Source of the DNA: Planctomycetota bacterium
Lineage (GTDB): Bacteria > Planctomycetota > UBA1135
Assembly: GCA_030749235.1 (NCBI GenBank)
Contig: JASMKM010000037.1
Coordinates: forward strand, 1 to 53,393
DNA length: 53,393 bases
Reading direction: 5' to 3'
How positions within the stretch are numbered: the first letter of the stretch is position 1; the number at the start of each line of letters is the position of its first letter. The notes below the pieces were generated by a model that made no database searches, had not been told where the DNA came from, and worked only from the letters and a program-made list of their open reading frames with translations. Of this stretch, positions 17,679 through 27,800 are shown piece by piece. The translations under genes and the position numbers were made by a program.

Positions 17679-18602
17679 TCAGCTGTCGATGCGGGTCACC
17701 TCGTAGCCGAGTTCACGAAGGCCGGCGATCACGCTATCGGGGCCAACGTAATGCAGACTGCCGATGGCGAACATGTACTGCCGCCCATTGGCCGCCTTCA
17801 GCTTGGCGTCGATGCGACTGATCATGCGCACGTTGCGTTCGGCGAGCAGGGCATGCCAAGCACGAGCCTGCACTGGGTCGTCGAGGTTGGTCTCCTTCAT
17901 GGCATAGGCCCACAGGGCGTCGGTGTCGCCGGCGATATAGAGTTCCAATAGGCGTTGCACTGCTGATTCACTTGCCACCATTTCCTTCTCGAGCTTGCGT
18001 AGGGTGACCTCGAGCATGTGGACCTGGTCGGCGAGGTTACCGACCGCCAAGGCGGCGATCTGTTCCTCAATATCCTCGATGGCACCAATCTCCTTGCCGG
18101 TGGCTTTGGCGCGCGCGGTCATGGCGAAGTCCAGCGCCTGCCCACCCTGGAGCAGTGGAATCGCATCGATTTGGGCCAACTGCAGCGAGGCGAACCATGG
18201 GCGGTAGCCCTTGTAGATGTCCGCGCCGCCGAATCCTTTGGCCGCCAAGTAGCCATCCAGGTCAGCCCACAATTCTGCTGGCACCAGTTTCCGCAGGCTC
18301 ATCCCCTCCGGCAGAGTGCCTGCGGTGGCAAACTTGGCGGCTTCCGCAGGGGTGGTCTCGCCAGCCTCGGTGTAGAACGCATCAGACGACGTAAATGCTT
18401 TATCTACAGAAGGGTGCAGGGTAGTGACGCGCGGGTCAGCGACGTGCATAGTGCCGAATAGATAAGCCTCAGCGCCATGACCACTGACCATCCAAAGCAG
18501 CGGATGCTCGATTTCGGCCTTGGAACTGCAACTGGACAGGCCCACAGTCGTGGTCAGCAGCAACCCGAGCAGCAGTTGGAAGGGGATGAGGGCCCGTTGC
18601 AT
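17679..18602 (-). CDS. TraB/GumN-family lipoprotein
   Basis: The 307-residue protein has a lipoprotein signal peptide (lipobox 'LSSC', residues about 22-25) and two family GxxH motifs, 'LFGTMHVADPR' and 'IGSLHYVGPDSV'. These are the putative metal-ligand motifs of the TraB/TIKI metalloprotease-like superfamily. The middle is helical and charged. Bacterial members are thought to be envelope metalloproteases, but their substrates are largely unknown. It is convergent with the aminotransferase (two bases apart) and divergent from the hydrolase gene. Confidence 0.88.
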   Translation of the reverse strand: MQRALIPFQLLLGLLLTTTVGLSSCSSKAEIEHPLLWMVSGHGAEAYLFGTMHVADPRVTTLHPSVDKAFTSSDAFYTEAGETTPAEAAKFATAGTLPEGMSLRKLVPAELWADLDGYLAAKGFGGADIYKGYRPWFASLQLAQIDAIPLLQGGQALDFAMTARAKATGKEIGAIEDIEEQIAALAVGNLADQVHMLEVTLRKLEKEMVASESAVQRLLELYIAGDTDALWAYAMKETNLDDPVQARAWHALLAERNVRMISRIDAKLKAANGRQYMFAIGSLHYVGPDSVIAGLRELGYEVTRIDS

Positions 18603-18650
18603 GGGAGAAGCATAGCGGGTTCGCTTGATATGAGTTACCTTGGGGGAATG

Positions 18651-19889
18651 ATGTCGGCTTCAAACCTTCCTTCCGCTGCGCTGCTGGTTGGCATCGCATT
18701 CCTCTGCCCTGACCTCAGCGCCCAGGCCGCCCCTGAGGATGCAGGCATCTACCAGGTCGGTTGGTACGCCGCCGATTTCTGGGACAATTTTCATGGTCGC
18801 GGCCATGTGCGTGGTCGGATTTATTATCCAGCAGCCAGCACCGGCGAGAACGCTTGGCCGGATGTCGCAGGTGGTCCTTATCCGCTGGTCGCTTTGAACC
18901 ACGGTTGGTTCGGAACGCCTGATAACTATCATCACCTCAGCCAGCACTTGGCCAGTTGGGGGTTTATCGTCTCGAGCATCGGCACCGAGACCGGGTTCTT
19001 CGGCAACATGGTGCGCGAGGCCGCCGATTCTCGCGCCCTGATGGCTTGGGTCGTGAATGAGTCGAACACACCTTCGTCGCGGTTTTACACCATGGTCAAT
19101 AGCAAAAAGCTTGGTGTCATCGGACACTCGATGGGCGGAGGATCCTTGACATACATGATGGGTTTGGAGCCACGCATCCAGACCTACGTTCCAATGGAAG
19201 GCTATATCAATGGCTTAGGCTTTGATTCGCAAGGCCTCGATAACATGCGGGCCTTCACCGGTTCGATTCTGGTCCTGGCTGGCAGTCTCGATGATGATGC
19301 TCCCCCGTTAGAAAACGCCAAGAGAATGTACGACCAATGCATCCTTGCCAAGCGTCGTCACATCGTGATGCTGGAAGGTGCCGGCCATGGCGGTTGCACC
19401 GACAATCCACCGACCAATGAGCCCATGTCGCAATCGGAGCAGCAGCGCCTGCACCGTCGTTATGTCGGTGCTTTCCTGCGTGCCGAACTGTATGGGGAAG
19501 AGGAACTCTACGGTGAAATGTTCGGCTTCGGTGCCGACTTGGAGCCTGTCGCGCACAAGGGAGAAGCCACTGCACCGAGCTTCTGGGCCACTCCCGAAGT
19601 GGTCAGTCCCAACACCATCTCAGTCGGCATGACCGGCTTACCCGGCGAGAATTCCTTGATGGTTTGGTCGCTGACTCCTGCGAACCTCTCCACCTCCTAT
19701 GGCACCCTCGGTTTGGATCCACGTACAGCCAGCGTCTTGGCCAGTTCGAAGATCGCCACCGACGGCACCCTCGAGATCCTTGAGCCAATCCCGACACAAT
19801 GGTCCTTGCAGACCGTCTACTTCCAGGCCATCACCTCACAAGAGAACGACGCACGCTTGACGCGTTCGATTAAGGTCGATATGCCTTAG
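18651..19889 (+). CDS. Secreted alpha/beta hydrolase (dienelactone-hydrolase/cutinase-like)
   Basis: I place the start at ATG 18651 because GGGGG at 18642-18646 gives a proper ribosome-binding spacing and a signal peptide follows (cleavage near 'DLSAQA'). A longer in-frame extension to 18477 would overlap the divergent gene. Catalytic features are an oxyanion region 'LVALNHGWFGTP', the nucleophile elbow 'GHSMGGGS', an acid near 'AGSLDDDAPP', and the His in 'GAGHGGC'. The fold resembles polyester/cutinase-like and chlorophyllase-like hydrolases. An approximately 120-residue beta-rich C-terminal domain follows. Probable role: extracellular ester hydrolysis, substrate unknown. Confidence 0.85.
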   Translation: MSASNLPSAALLVGIAFLCPDLSAQAAPEDAGIYQVGWYAADFWDNFHGRGHVRGRIYYPAASTGENAWPDVAGGPYPLVALNHGWFGTPDNYHHLSQHLASWGFIVSSIGTETGFFGNMVREAADSRALMAWVVNESNTPSSRFYTMVNSKKLGVIGHSMGGGSLTYMMGLEPRIQTYVPMEGYINGLGFDSQGLDNMRAFTGSILVLAGSLDDDAPPLENAKRMYDQCILAKRRHIVMLEGAGHGGCTDNPPTNEPMSQSEQQRLHRRYVGAFLRAELYGEEELYGEMFGFGADLEPVAHKGEATAPSFWATPEVVSPNTISVGMTGLPGENSLMVWSLTPANLSTSYGTLGLDPRTASVLASSKIATDGTLEILEPIPTQWSLQTVYFQAITSQENDARLTRSIKVDMP

Positions 19890-20024
19890 TGTTGAGTAGG
19901 AGCGCTTACTCGGCCGGCCATGGGATATTAGACGCCCCTCCAAGTCAAGGTGCCGGGGGGCTGGACGGCAAAGATATTCAAGAGTAATCGTATCGCTTGG
20001 AGTACCCGAGTCTGAAATTACGAT

Positions 20025-20041
20025 AGTTATCATGGATAACT
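20025..20041. repeat. Short perfect palindrome upstream of speA
   Basis: AGTTATC-ATG-GATAACT is a 7+3+7 perfect inverted repeat about 45 bases before the speA start codon. It could be an operator or a small hairpin in the leader. The rest of the 197-base gap shows no gene. Confidence 0.4.
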
Positions 20042-20086
20042 CTGTGCTATTAGAATAAGTGATTCTAGTAGGTCGTCTAGACAGGT

Positions 20087-22006
20087 TTGCATTGGCACAC
20101 ATCTGATTCCGCAGCCCTCTACCAAGTGGAAGGCTGGGGCCAGAATTACTTCCGGATTGGGAGTGATGGTGACCTGCTCGTGGATCCCGCCAAGACCGGA
20201 ACGGGTGGTGTCTCGCTGCATGAAATCATGGTCGGTCTGACCGATCGCGGCTTCGACGCGCCGATGATCCTGCGTTTCCCCGATGTGCTGCGTCATCGAT
20301 TAAGGCACCTGGCTGAAGCCTTTCAGCAAGCAATCTGCGACAACGGTTATCGCGGTGCTTACAGTGCCGTCTATCCGATCAAGGTCAATCAGCAGCGTCA
20401 CTTGGTCGAGGAGATCTTTGAGTTCGGTGCCGAATTCGGCTTCGGCCTGGAAGTGGGCTCCAAGCCGGAATTGCTGGCGGTGATGTCGATGACGGCTACC
20501 GATCCGGAACGGCCGATCATCTGCAACGGCTTCAAGGACGATCGCTACATTGAGGCGGTGGTCTTGGCCAGCAAGCTGGGACGCAATATCGTGCCGGTAG
20601 TGGAGAGCTTCGATGAGCTTGGCCTAATCATCAAATATGCCGAGAAGTACAGCGTGCGTCCGCAGATTGGTGTGCGCGTGAAGTTGTCCAGTCAAGCTGT
20701 CGGTCGCTGGCGCGAGTCTTCCGGCCATCATTCCAAGTTTGGCCTGTTCATCACCGAGGTACTGAGCATGGTCAAGGTGCTAGAGGAGCATGACATGCTC
20801 GATTGCCTGCAGCTTTTGCATTGTCATGTCGGCAGCCAGATCCACAACATTCGCCTAATCAAGAGCGTTATCAATGAGTTGGGGCAGATCTACGTTGAAC
20901 TGGTCAACCTCGGTGCCGGCATGCGTTACCTAGATATCGGCGGCGGCCTCGGCGTCGATTACGACGGCACCCAGCGCGCCATCGATTCGTCGATGAACTA
21001 TTCTCTCGAGGAATACGCCGCCGACGTGGTGAGCCGCATTGGCAACACCTGCAACCGGGCGGGTATCGATCATCCGACCATCATCAGTGAGAGCGGCCGT
21101 GCCATGGTGGCGCAGCACAGCGTGTTGGTGTTTCCGGTGTTGGGCAGCAACTCGGCCGAGAGCATCGTCTGGGATGGCGAAAGTTACGCCGCTTGGGCGC
21201 ACAAGAACGAGGTGCCAAAGCCACTGCAGGAACTTCACCAGAGCTACTCCGAGATCGCGCCCGACAACCTAGTGCAAAGTTATCACGACGTGGCGCAAGC
21301 GCGCGACGAGGCCCTAGACTTGTTTGCCCTAGGTTATTTAAACCTTGAAGGCCGCTCACTGGCCGAACGCCTCTATTGGAGCAGCTGCGTGCGGATCCGC
21401 GACCTGATGCGCCTGGAGGAGGATCCCCATGAGGAGCTGCACGAGATCGAGACCTTGCTGCGCGGCACCTATGTATGCAACTTCTCGTTGTTCCAATTCA
21501 TGCCGGATTCTTGGGCGATCGAGCAGCTGTTCCCGATTATGCCAATTCATCGCCTCGACGAGGAACCTACCGAGCGAGCCATCCTTGCCGACGTCACCTG
21601 CGATTCCGACGGCCGCATCGACCACTTCATCTCCGATGGCGAGAACAAGGAAGTGCTCGAGGTCCACAAACTGATTCCGGGCCAGTCTTATTACTTGGCA
21701 GCTTTCCTGATTGGCGCCTATCAGGAGACCTTGGGCGACTTACACAACCTGTTCGGCGACGCCCATGTGGCGCATATCCATTTGGAGGAGGATGGGGGTT
21801 GGTCGGTCAACGAGGTGGTGCCGGGCGATACGATCCGCGAGGTGCTGCAATATGTGCAATACGAACCCGACAGCATGGCGGCTAAGTTACGTCGTGATTG
21901 CGAGAAGGCGGTACGTCGGCAGGTGATGACGCCGGCGGAGAGTCGTGTGTTGATGCGCTTCTATGAGGACGGCTTGCGCGGCTACACCTACCTGGAAGGG
22001 GAGTGA
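20087..22006 (+). CDS. speA: Biosynthetic arginine decarboxylase
   Basis: The 639-residue protein matches SpeA throughout. The PLP-binding Lys99 sits in 'AVYPIKVNQQRHLVEE'. Other motifs are 'FGLEVGSKPELLAV', 'LLHCHVGSQIHNIR', the phosphate-binding 'YLDIGGGLGVDYDG', 'ESGRAMVAQHSVLVF', and the conserved 'VTCDSDGRIDHFI' with the active-site Cys. It makes agmatine from arginine, the first step of polyamine synthesis. The frame opens after a TAG at 20078-20080 and the only early initiator is TTG at 20087. An ATG start is absent until well inside the conserved region, so non-ATG initiation is likely. It converges with the gene at 22039. Confidence 0.95.
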   Translation: MHWHTSDSAALYQVEGWGQNYFRIGSDGDLLVDPAKTGTGGVSLHEIMVGLTDRGFDAPMILRFPDVLRHRLRHLAEAFQQAICDNGYRGAYSAVYPIKVNQQRHLVEEIFEFGAEFGFGLEVGSKPELLAVMSMTATDPERPIICNGFKDDRYIEAVVLASKLGRNIVPVVESFDELGLIIKYAEKYSVRPQIGVRVKLSSQAVGRWRESSGHHSKFGLFITEVLSMVKVLEEHDMLDCLQLLHCHVGSQIHNIRLIKSVINELGQIYVELVNLGAGMRYLDIGGGLGVDYDGTQRAIDSSMNYSLEEYAADVVSRIGNTCNRAGIDHPTIISESGRAMVAQHSVLVFPVLGSNSAESIVWDGESYAAWAHKNEVPKPLQELHQSYSEIAPDNLVQSYHDVAQARDEALDLFALGYLNLEGRSLAERLYWSSCVRIRDLMRLEEDPHEELHEIETLLRGTYVCNFSLFQFMPDSWAIEQLFPIMPIHRLDEEPTERAILADVTCDSDGRIDHFISDGENKEVLEVHKLIPGQSYYLAAFLIGAYQETLGDLHNLFGDAHVAHIHLEEDGGWSVNEVVPGDTIREVLQYVQYEPDSMAAKLRRDCEKAVRRQVMTPAESRVLMRFYEDGLRGYTYLEGE

Positions 22007-22038
22007 CCGCGACAACCGGGGAGTAGCGGCAGCGAGGG

Positions 22039-24687
22039 TCAGCGTTCGCTCTCGAAGCGATCGACGGCATCCTGCATCAGCGCGCCGGTGAGCTCGAAGC
22101 TGTATTGCTGGCCACCCTTGTCCTTGACCTTGAAGCGGTGCTCCACCCACTTGCCGTCGGCTTCGATCCAAGCGCGTTGTGCGCCCTTCAGCTTGGTGGC
22201 CTGCAGGAAGGGCGTGGCCAGATAGGTGCCCGGTTCGCCTAGCTTCATGGTGGCGCGATGATTGCCGTTCAGCAGTTCCACACGCGCACGTTGCCAAGTG
22301 AATCGCCCACCCTTGGGGCGGAACAGCACGCCGAGGCGATAGCCCTCCGGCACCGGCGCCAAGGGTTGGACCTCGATGCCGACCTTGATCGGGCCATCGA
22401 GCACGACGTCGGTATCGCCCTGCAGGCCGAAGAGGTCGTAGGTGCGATAACCGTTGCTGAAGATGCGCAGGTCCAGCGAAGGGTTGGTGGTGATGATGGT
22501 GGCTTCCCCCTTGCGCCCTTCGGCGCTGGCTTCCTTATTTTCGTACATCCAGCGCACCGAGAATCGATTGATCGGTTCGCCGTTGCGATCGGTGACATAG
22601 AGCTTGCGCTGGTGCACCAGGCCGCGCAAGTCGACGGGATCCAGGCTCGGGTGAATCTCATCTCCTTCCTTCGGCGCAATCCCCGAGAACGTCAGGATTT
22701 GCTCATCACCCTCGCGCAATTGGAACTCCAACTCCACCGGCGTCATCGGCAAACGACGTAGCGTGAAGCTGCCGTCGCGACTCACGTTGCGGCGATCCTG
22801 GGTGTGACTGTCCTCGTTGGTGTGCGCCAAAGTGTCGGCGAATCGCGCGGTCACGCGTACGTCACGCGGCTCCAGGAAGTCATCGACCAGCACGCGCCCG
22901 ACCAGCTTGCCGCTCGGCTCGAGGATCACGCGCAGGTCCTTGGTGCCGGGCTGGAACTCTTCCGACACCGGCAGCGTGTCACGCGGGTACATCTTCAGCC
23001 GGTACCGCGCGTCCATCACCAGCCCGTGGATGCGGAACTGGCCATCCAGCTGAGTGGCGGTGCGCAAGGTGCTGTCGTTACGCCAGCGTCGGTCCTCGCC
23101 GCGCAGGAACTGCATCTCCACGCGCAGGTCCATACCGATGACCGGTTGCTGGTTGGGGCGCACCACTTGCCCGGCGACCAGCAACGGCGGTGGCTCAAGC
23201 ATCATGTCGCCGCAATCGAAACTTCCTTCGGTCAATGGCAGCGGAAGCTTCGAGAAGGCCATTAGCACGTGGCCCTGGTGGCTGACCTCGAAGACTAAGG
23301 TGCAGGTGACGTCGTCGCCTCCCTTTATCGTTGGCGCGGAAAAATTGAAGTTGCCGTCGTCATCGATTACCACCGAGATCTCGCTGGCTTTTATCCGCGT
23401 GGGGGAGTCAGCACGCAGTGACGCTTGGAGGCGTTGTGGAGGCAAGGGCTTGTCTTCGTCAAGCAGCAAGCGCCCGCGGACCATGGCATTGCCAGGTCTT
23501 TGCCGTAGGACCAGTTTCGCCGGTTTGTCCTTAGCAACTGGCCCTGGGCCGGTAGCGCGGCTGCGCTTAATGTCGCCGCCGAAGGAGGATTCGGCCACCA
23601 AGGTCTTGCCGGTCTGAGACCAAGGAGACAGCGCATAACCATCCTTGGCGGTCACTGCGGCACGCACCACCTGGTTCCTCATCTCTTCATGATTCTTCGG
23701 ATCCTCGCCAAGGCTCTCCTCTAGATAGAGGAAGACCGGCGCCTCGCCGTGGAAGGGCTGGCCATCCACGTCCAACAGTTGCACCTCGACCGGCCCGGTT
23801 TCCGGCATGGTCAATAACAGTGGTTCGGCATCCTCCGGCCAAGCGTGGTTCAGGCGTTCCTCCTTATCGCCTGGAATCAGGATCTGCGCTTCCACCGGCT
23901 CGACCAGCGGCAGCGGCAAGCCGACGAAAAGGGAATCCTGCATGTAGTCTTCTTCCTTGAACAGGCCGACGTTCTCGAGCACCGCCAATCCTTCGTCGTC
24001 GGTGTAGGTGTGCAACAGGTCGATGCGCCATTCACCACCCAAGCTCAAGCGCAAGGACACCGGCACGTCGGCCATAGCCTCGCCTTCGGTGTTTACGACA
24101 TTGACCGGCACGTTCAAAGCAGGCCGCAGTTGCACAACAATCGGATCTTCCTCGTGCAGCTTGCGCCTGGTAAAAACGAAGCTTTCGCCGTAGCGGGCCG
24201 CGATCTGCAGGCCGCCGCCGAAGTAGGGCAGGACGACGATGCCGCCTTGGTTGGTGGTGCCGCGCTCGGAAACCTGGTTCAGCAGCGGGCGTACGCCATT
24301 GGCCAGCGCCAAGGTCTCCATTATCGAACTGGCTTCGACCAACTTGTTATTCAGCACCCAAACGGTGGCACCATGTACCGGCCGCTGGTACTTGGCATCG
24401 ACCACTTGCACGCGCACCTCCCCGAAGTTCGGATCGGCGAGCGGGCCCTCCGCTTCAGGATTCAGGTCGCTGCGCGTGAAGGCACTGCCAGGGCCGTGTT
24501 CGCCCAGACCGCTTTCCAGAGTAGAGATGTCCTCGGCGGTGAGGCCAGCCAAGGACTCATGCTCTTGAGCCTGCTCGGGAGCACCAAGCTGCGACTCAGG
24601 CTCCCGCGGTCCACTGCCCAACACGAACCACGCCGCGCATGCTAGGGCAACGGTCAGCATCAGTAGGACGAGGAGCGAACGGTTCAT
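22039..24687 (-). CDS. Membrane-anchored carboxypeptidase-regulatory-like multidomain protein (paralogue A)
   Basis: The 882-residue protein has an N-terminal membrane anchor (residues about 5-25) and an acidic linker. A series of beta-sandwich repeats of the carboxypeptidase regulatory/TonB-N type follows, for example 'VRVQVVDAKYQRPVHGATV', 'NVVNTEGEAMADVPVSLRL', 'GQVVRPNQQPVIGMDLRVEM', 'DGQFRIHGL' and 'GKLVGRVLVDDFLEP'. There is no enzymatic motif. It shares size, anchor, linker and domain order with the protein at 28560-31178, and the two flank metH. Such proteins may bind peptidoglycan, sugars or partner proteins in the periplasm, but the role is unknown. Confidence 0.8.
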   Translation of the reverse strand: MNRSLLVLLMLTVALACAAWFVLGSGPREPESQLGAPEQAQEHESLAGLTAEDISTLESGLGEHGPGSAFTRSDLNPEAEGPLADPNFGEVRVQVVDAKYQRPVHGATVWVLNNKLVEASSIMETLALANGVRPLLNQVSERGTTNQGGIVVLPYFGGGLQIAARYGESFVFTRRKLHEEDPIVVQLRPALNVPVNVVNTEGEAMADVPVSLRLSLGGEWRIDLLHTYTDDEGLAVLENVGLFKEEDYMQDSLFVGLPLPLVEPVEAQILIPGDKEERLNHAWPEDAEPLLLTMPETGPVEVQLLDVDGQPFHGEAPVFLYLEESLGEDPKNHEEMRNQVVRAAVTAKDGYALSPWSQTGKTLVAESSFGGDIKRSRATGPGPVAKDKPAKLVLRQRPGNAMVRGRLLLDEDKPLPPQRLQASLRADSPTRIKASEISVVIDDDGNFNFSAPTIKGGDDVTCTLVFEVSHQGHVLMAFSKLPLPLTEGSFDCGDMMLEPPPLLVAGQVVRPNQQPVIGMDLRVEMQFLRGEDRRWRNDSTLRTATQLDGQFRIHGLVMDARYRLKMYPRDTLPVSEEFQPGTKDLRVILEPSGKLVGRVLVDDFLEPRDVRVTARFADTLAHTNEDSHTQDRRNVSRDGSFTLRRLPMTPVELEFQLREGDEQILTFSGIAPKEGDEIHPSLDPVDLRGLVHQRKLYVTDRNGEPINRFSVRWMYENKEASAEGRKGEATIITTNPSLDLRIFSNGYRTYDLFGLQGDTDVVLDGPIKVGIEVQPLAPVPEGYRLGVLFRPKGGRFTWQRARVELLNGNHRATMKLGEPGTYLATPFLQATKLKGAQRAWIEADGKWVEHRFKVKDKGGQQYSFELTGALMQDAVDRFESER

Positions 24688-24733
24688 GGTTGGTTGGATT
24701 GTCGAGGGCCAATTGTCATGTTACACTTCCGCC

Positions 24734-24828
24734 GCATTCAGACGAGTGGAGGGACAGGCCCTTTGAAGCTCGGCCAACCGGTCATTGAGGCACGGTGGCA
24801 ATACCCCCGGGGAACCGGAATGATGCGT
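24734..24828 (+). promoter_or_regulatory. SAM riboswitch (SAM-I/SAM-IV clan) in the metH leader
   Basis: The leader carries the aptamer core in order: GAGTGGAGGGACAGGCCC, TTTGAAGCTCGG, CCAACC, then GGTGGCAATACC. Outer strands CGCATTC (from 24734) and GAATGATGCG (24818-24827) can close a P1-like helix, and GAG/CTC a P2 base. These match the conserved blocks of S-adenosylmethionine riboswitches (GGAGGGACUGGCCC, GAAGC, GGCAACC, GGUGC-AA). Its place upstream of methionine synthase fits SAM feedback. I cannot decide between SAM-I and SAM-IV without a covariance search. Confidence 0.85.
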
Positions 24829-24857
24829 GTGCCTGTCCTTCCCATGCAATCACGGAC

Positions 24858-27800
24858 ATGACGCACCAACCCCCTCAACGCCCTTCGCTCGCGGAAACCC
24901 TGCTGGAGCGCATCTTGGTCCTCGATGGGGCCATGGGGACCATGGTGCAGGCCCATGGCCTGGAAGAAGCCGATTACCGCGGCGAAACCTTCCGGGACCA
25001 TTCGGTGCCACTGAAGGGGAATCACGACGTGCTGGTGCTCACCCGCCCCGACGTGATTGCCTCGGTCCATGACGCCTACCTGGAAGCCGGTGCCGACGTC
25101 ATCGAAACCTGTACTTTCTGCGCCACCTCGATCGGTCAGGCGGATTACCAGTTGGAGGATCAGTGCTATGACCTGAACCGTGCCGCTGCCGAAGTGGCAC
25201 GTGTCAGTGCCGACGCCTACACCGCCAAGGACCCGTCGAAGCCACGCTTTGTGGCCGGTTCGATGGGACCGACCAACCGCATGTGTTCCATGAGCGCCAA
25301 TGTCGAGGACCCCGGCGAGCGCGCCACCGACTTCGACGCCATGTGCGAAGCCTATTTGACCCAAGCCCAAGGGCTGTACGACGGTGGGGTGGATTGCCTG
25401 TTAGTGGAGACGATCTTCGATACCCTGAACGCCAAGGCGGCATTGTTCGCCATCGAGCAACTGTTCGAGAATCGCGGCAAACGCATTCCAGTGTTGGTTT
25501 CCGGGACCATCACGGATGCTTCCGGCCGTACCTTGTCGGGGCAGACCGTCGAAGCCTTTTGGACTTCGGTTTCGCACTTGCCACTTCTTGCGGTCGGTTT
25601 CAACTGCGCGCTTGGACCGGAAGAGATGATGCCGCACGTTGAGGCGGTTGCCGAGTTGGCCGATTGCCATGTGCTGTGTTATCCCAACGCCGGCTTGCCT
25701 AACGAGATGGGTGGCTATGACCTGGAACCGCAACCGATGGCGGAATACGTGCGTGACCTTGCGCAGCGTGGCCTAGTCAACATTGTCGGTGGTTGCTGTG
25801 GCACCACTCCCGAGCACATCCGCGCGATGAGCGAGGCAGTGCAGGGATGTCAGCCGCGCGTGGTTCCGAAAGTGCCACCGATGGCTTGCTTCTCGGGATT
25901 GGAGCGTTTGGAGTTGCGCGAGGACAGCTTGTTCACCAACATCGGTGAGCGCACCAACGTTACAGGCTCACGACGTTTTGCGCGGTTGATTCGCGAGGAT
26001 GATTTTGACACGGCCTTGGCGGTGGCGCGCCAGCAGGTCGAAAACGGTGCTCAGGTTATCGACATCAACATGGATGAAGGCCTGCTCGATTCGCGAATCG
26101 CCATGCGGAAGTTTCTTCGCCTGGTCGCATCGGAGCCCGATATCGCGCGCGTACCGATCATGATTGACTCCAGCCGCTGGGAGGTCATCGAGGAAGGGCT
26201 GAAGAACTGTCAAGGGCGTACCATCGTCAACTCATTGAGCTTGAAGGAAGGCGAAGCGGAGTTTCGCAAGTATGCGCGCCTCGTTCGACGTTACGGCGCT
26301 GCGGTGGTGGTGATGGCCTTCGATGAACAAGGCCAAGCCGTCGACGTGGACCGTCGTCTGGAGATCTGCACGCGTGCTGTCGGCATCTTGCGCGAGGAAG
26401 GCTACCGTGATCAGGACATCATTCTCGACTTGAACGTGTTGGCCATCGCCACTGGCCTGGCCGAGCATGATGGATATGCCGCATCCTTCCTAGAGGCCTT
26501 GCGGCTGCTGAAGAACAAGTTCCCATTAGTTAGTTTCAGTGGCGGCATCAGCAACCTATCCTTCAGTTTTCGCGGCGCCGAAGGCATCCGTGAAGCGCTA
26601 CATGCAGTATTCCTCTACCATGCGGTCAAGCTTGGTCTGGACATGGGCATCGTCAACGCCGGTCGCCTGCCGCTCTACGACGATCTGGACGAGCACTTAC
26701 GTGATTGCTGCGAGGACCTGATTCTTGCGCGGCGTCCGGAAGCTGCCGAGGACCTGCTGGAGATCGCCAAGGGATTCCTGGCTCAGAAGGAGGGCGGTGG
26801 CCAGCAAGCTGCGGAAGCCGCATGGCGTTGCGAGGATGTTGCCTCGCGTTTGGGCTACGCCATCATCCATGGCATTGGCGATTATCTGGAGGAAGATCTT
26901 CCGGAAGCGTTGCAGCGGCATGGCAATCCTTTGGCAGTGATCGAAGGCCCACTGATGGATGGCATGGGTGTTGTCGGCGAACGCTTCGGCAGTGGCCGCA
27001 TGTTCCTGCCGCAGGTGGTCAAGAGCGCGCGCGTGATGAAGCGCGCGGTGGCATGGTTGGAGCCGCACCTGGAAGCCGCTAAGCAACAAGTGAACAGCGG
27101 CGGCGATTCGCCCAAGGTTCTGCTCGCCACCGTCAAGGGCGACGTGCACGACATCGGCAAAAACATCGTCGGCGTGATCTTGGCCTGCAACGGTTTTGAG
27201 GTCATCGACCTAGGCGTGATGGTGCCGGCCAAGACAATCCTTGAGGCCGCAGTCGACCAGGATGTAGACATTATCGGTTTGAGTGGCCTGATCACGCCAT
27301 CACTTGATGAAATGATCCATGTGGCTAAGGAACTGGAACGCACTGGTTCCGACAAGCCCTTGTTGATTGGTGGGGCGACCACTTCGCTGGCGCATTCGGC
27401 CTTGCGGATCGCGCCGCAGTTCTCAGGTTCCACGGTGCATGCTACCGATGCATCGCGCGCCGCCCAGGCGGTGCAGGCCTTGACCAGCGATACGCAGCGC
27501 GAGGATTTCCTGCAGCGCAACAGCAGCAAACAGGCCGAGGCGAAGGAACGTCATCGTAGGCGCAAGTCCAAGAGTGGCCTGCTGCCGATTGCCAGCGCGC
27601 GCAAACGCGCTGAGTTCCTCGATTGGCAACGCGCCGACTTGGCCCTGCCGGCCAAACCAGGTCTCCATTTACTGGAGGATTATCCACTCGAATCACTCGT
27701 CGAGAATATTGATTGGTCGCCATTCTTCGCCACCTGGGAGTTGAAGGGGCGTTATCCCGCGATTCTCGAGGATCAAACCTATGGCGCACAGGCCAAGGAG

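Noticed and set aside
18477-18650. 58-codon N-terminal extension of the alpha/beta hydrolase
   Set aside because: It overlaps the divergent TraB gene, and a proper ribosome-binding site and signal peptide follow at 18651.
24795-24857. 21-codon N-terminal extension of MetH
   Set aside because: These codons overlap the SAM aptamer and the spacer before the ATG at 24858, and have no similarity to MetH N-termini.
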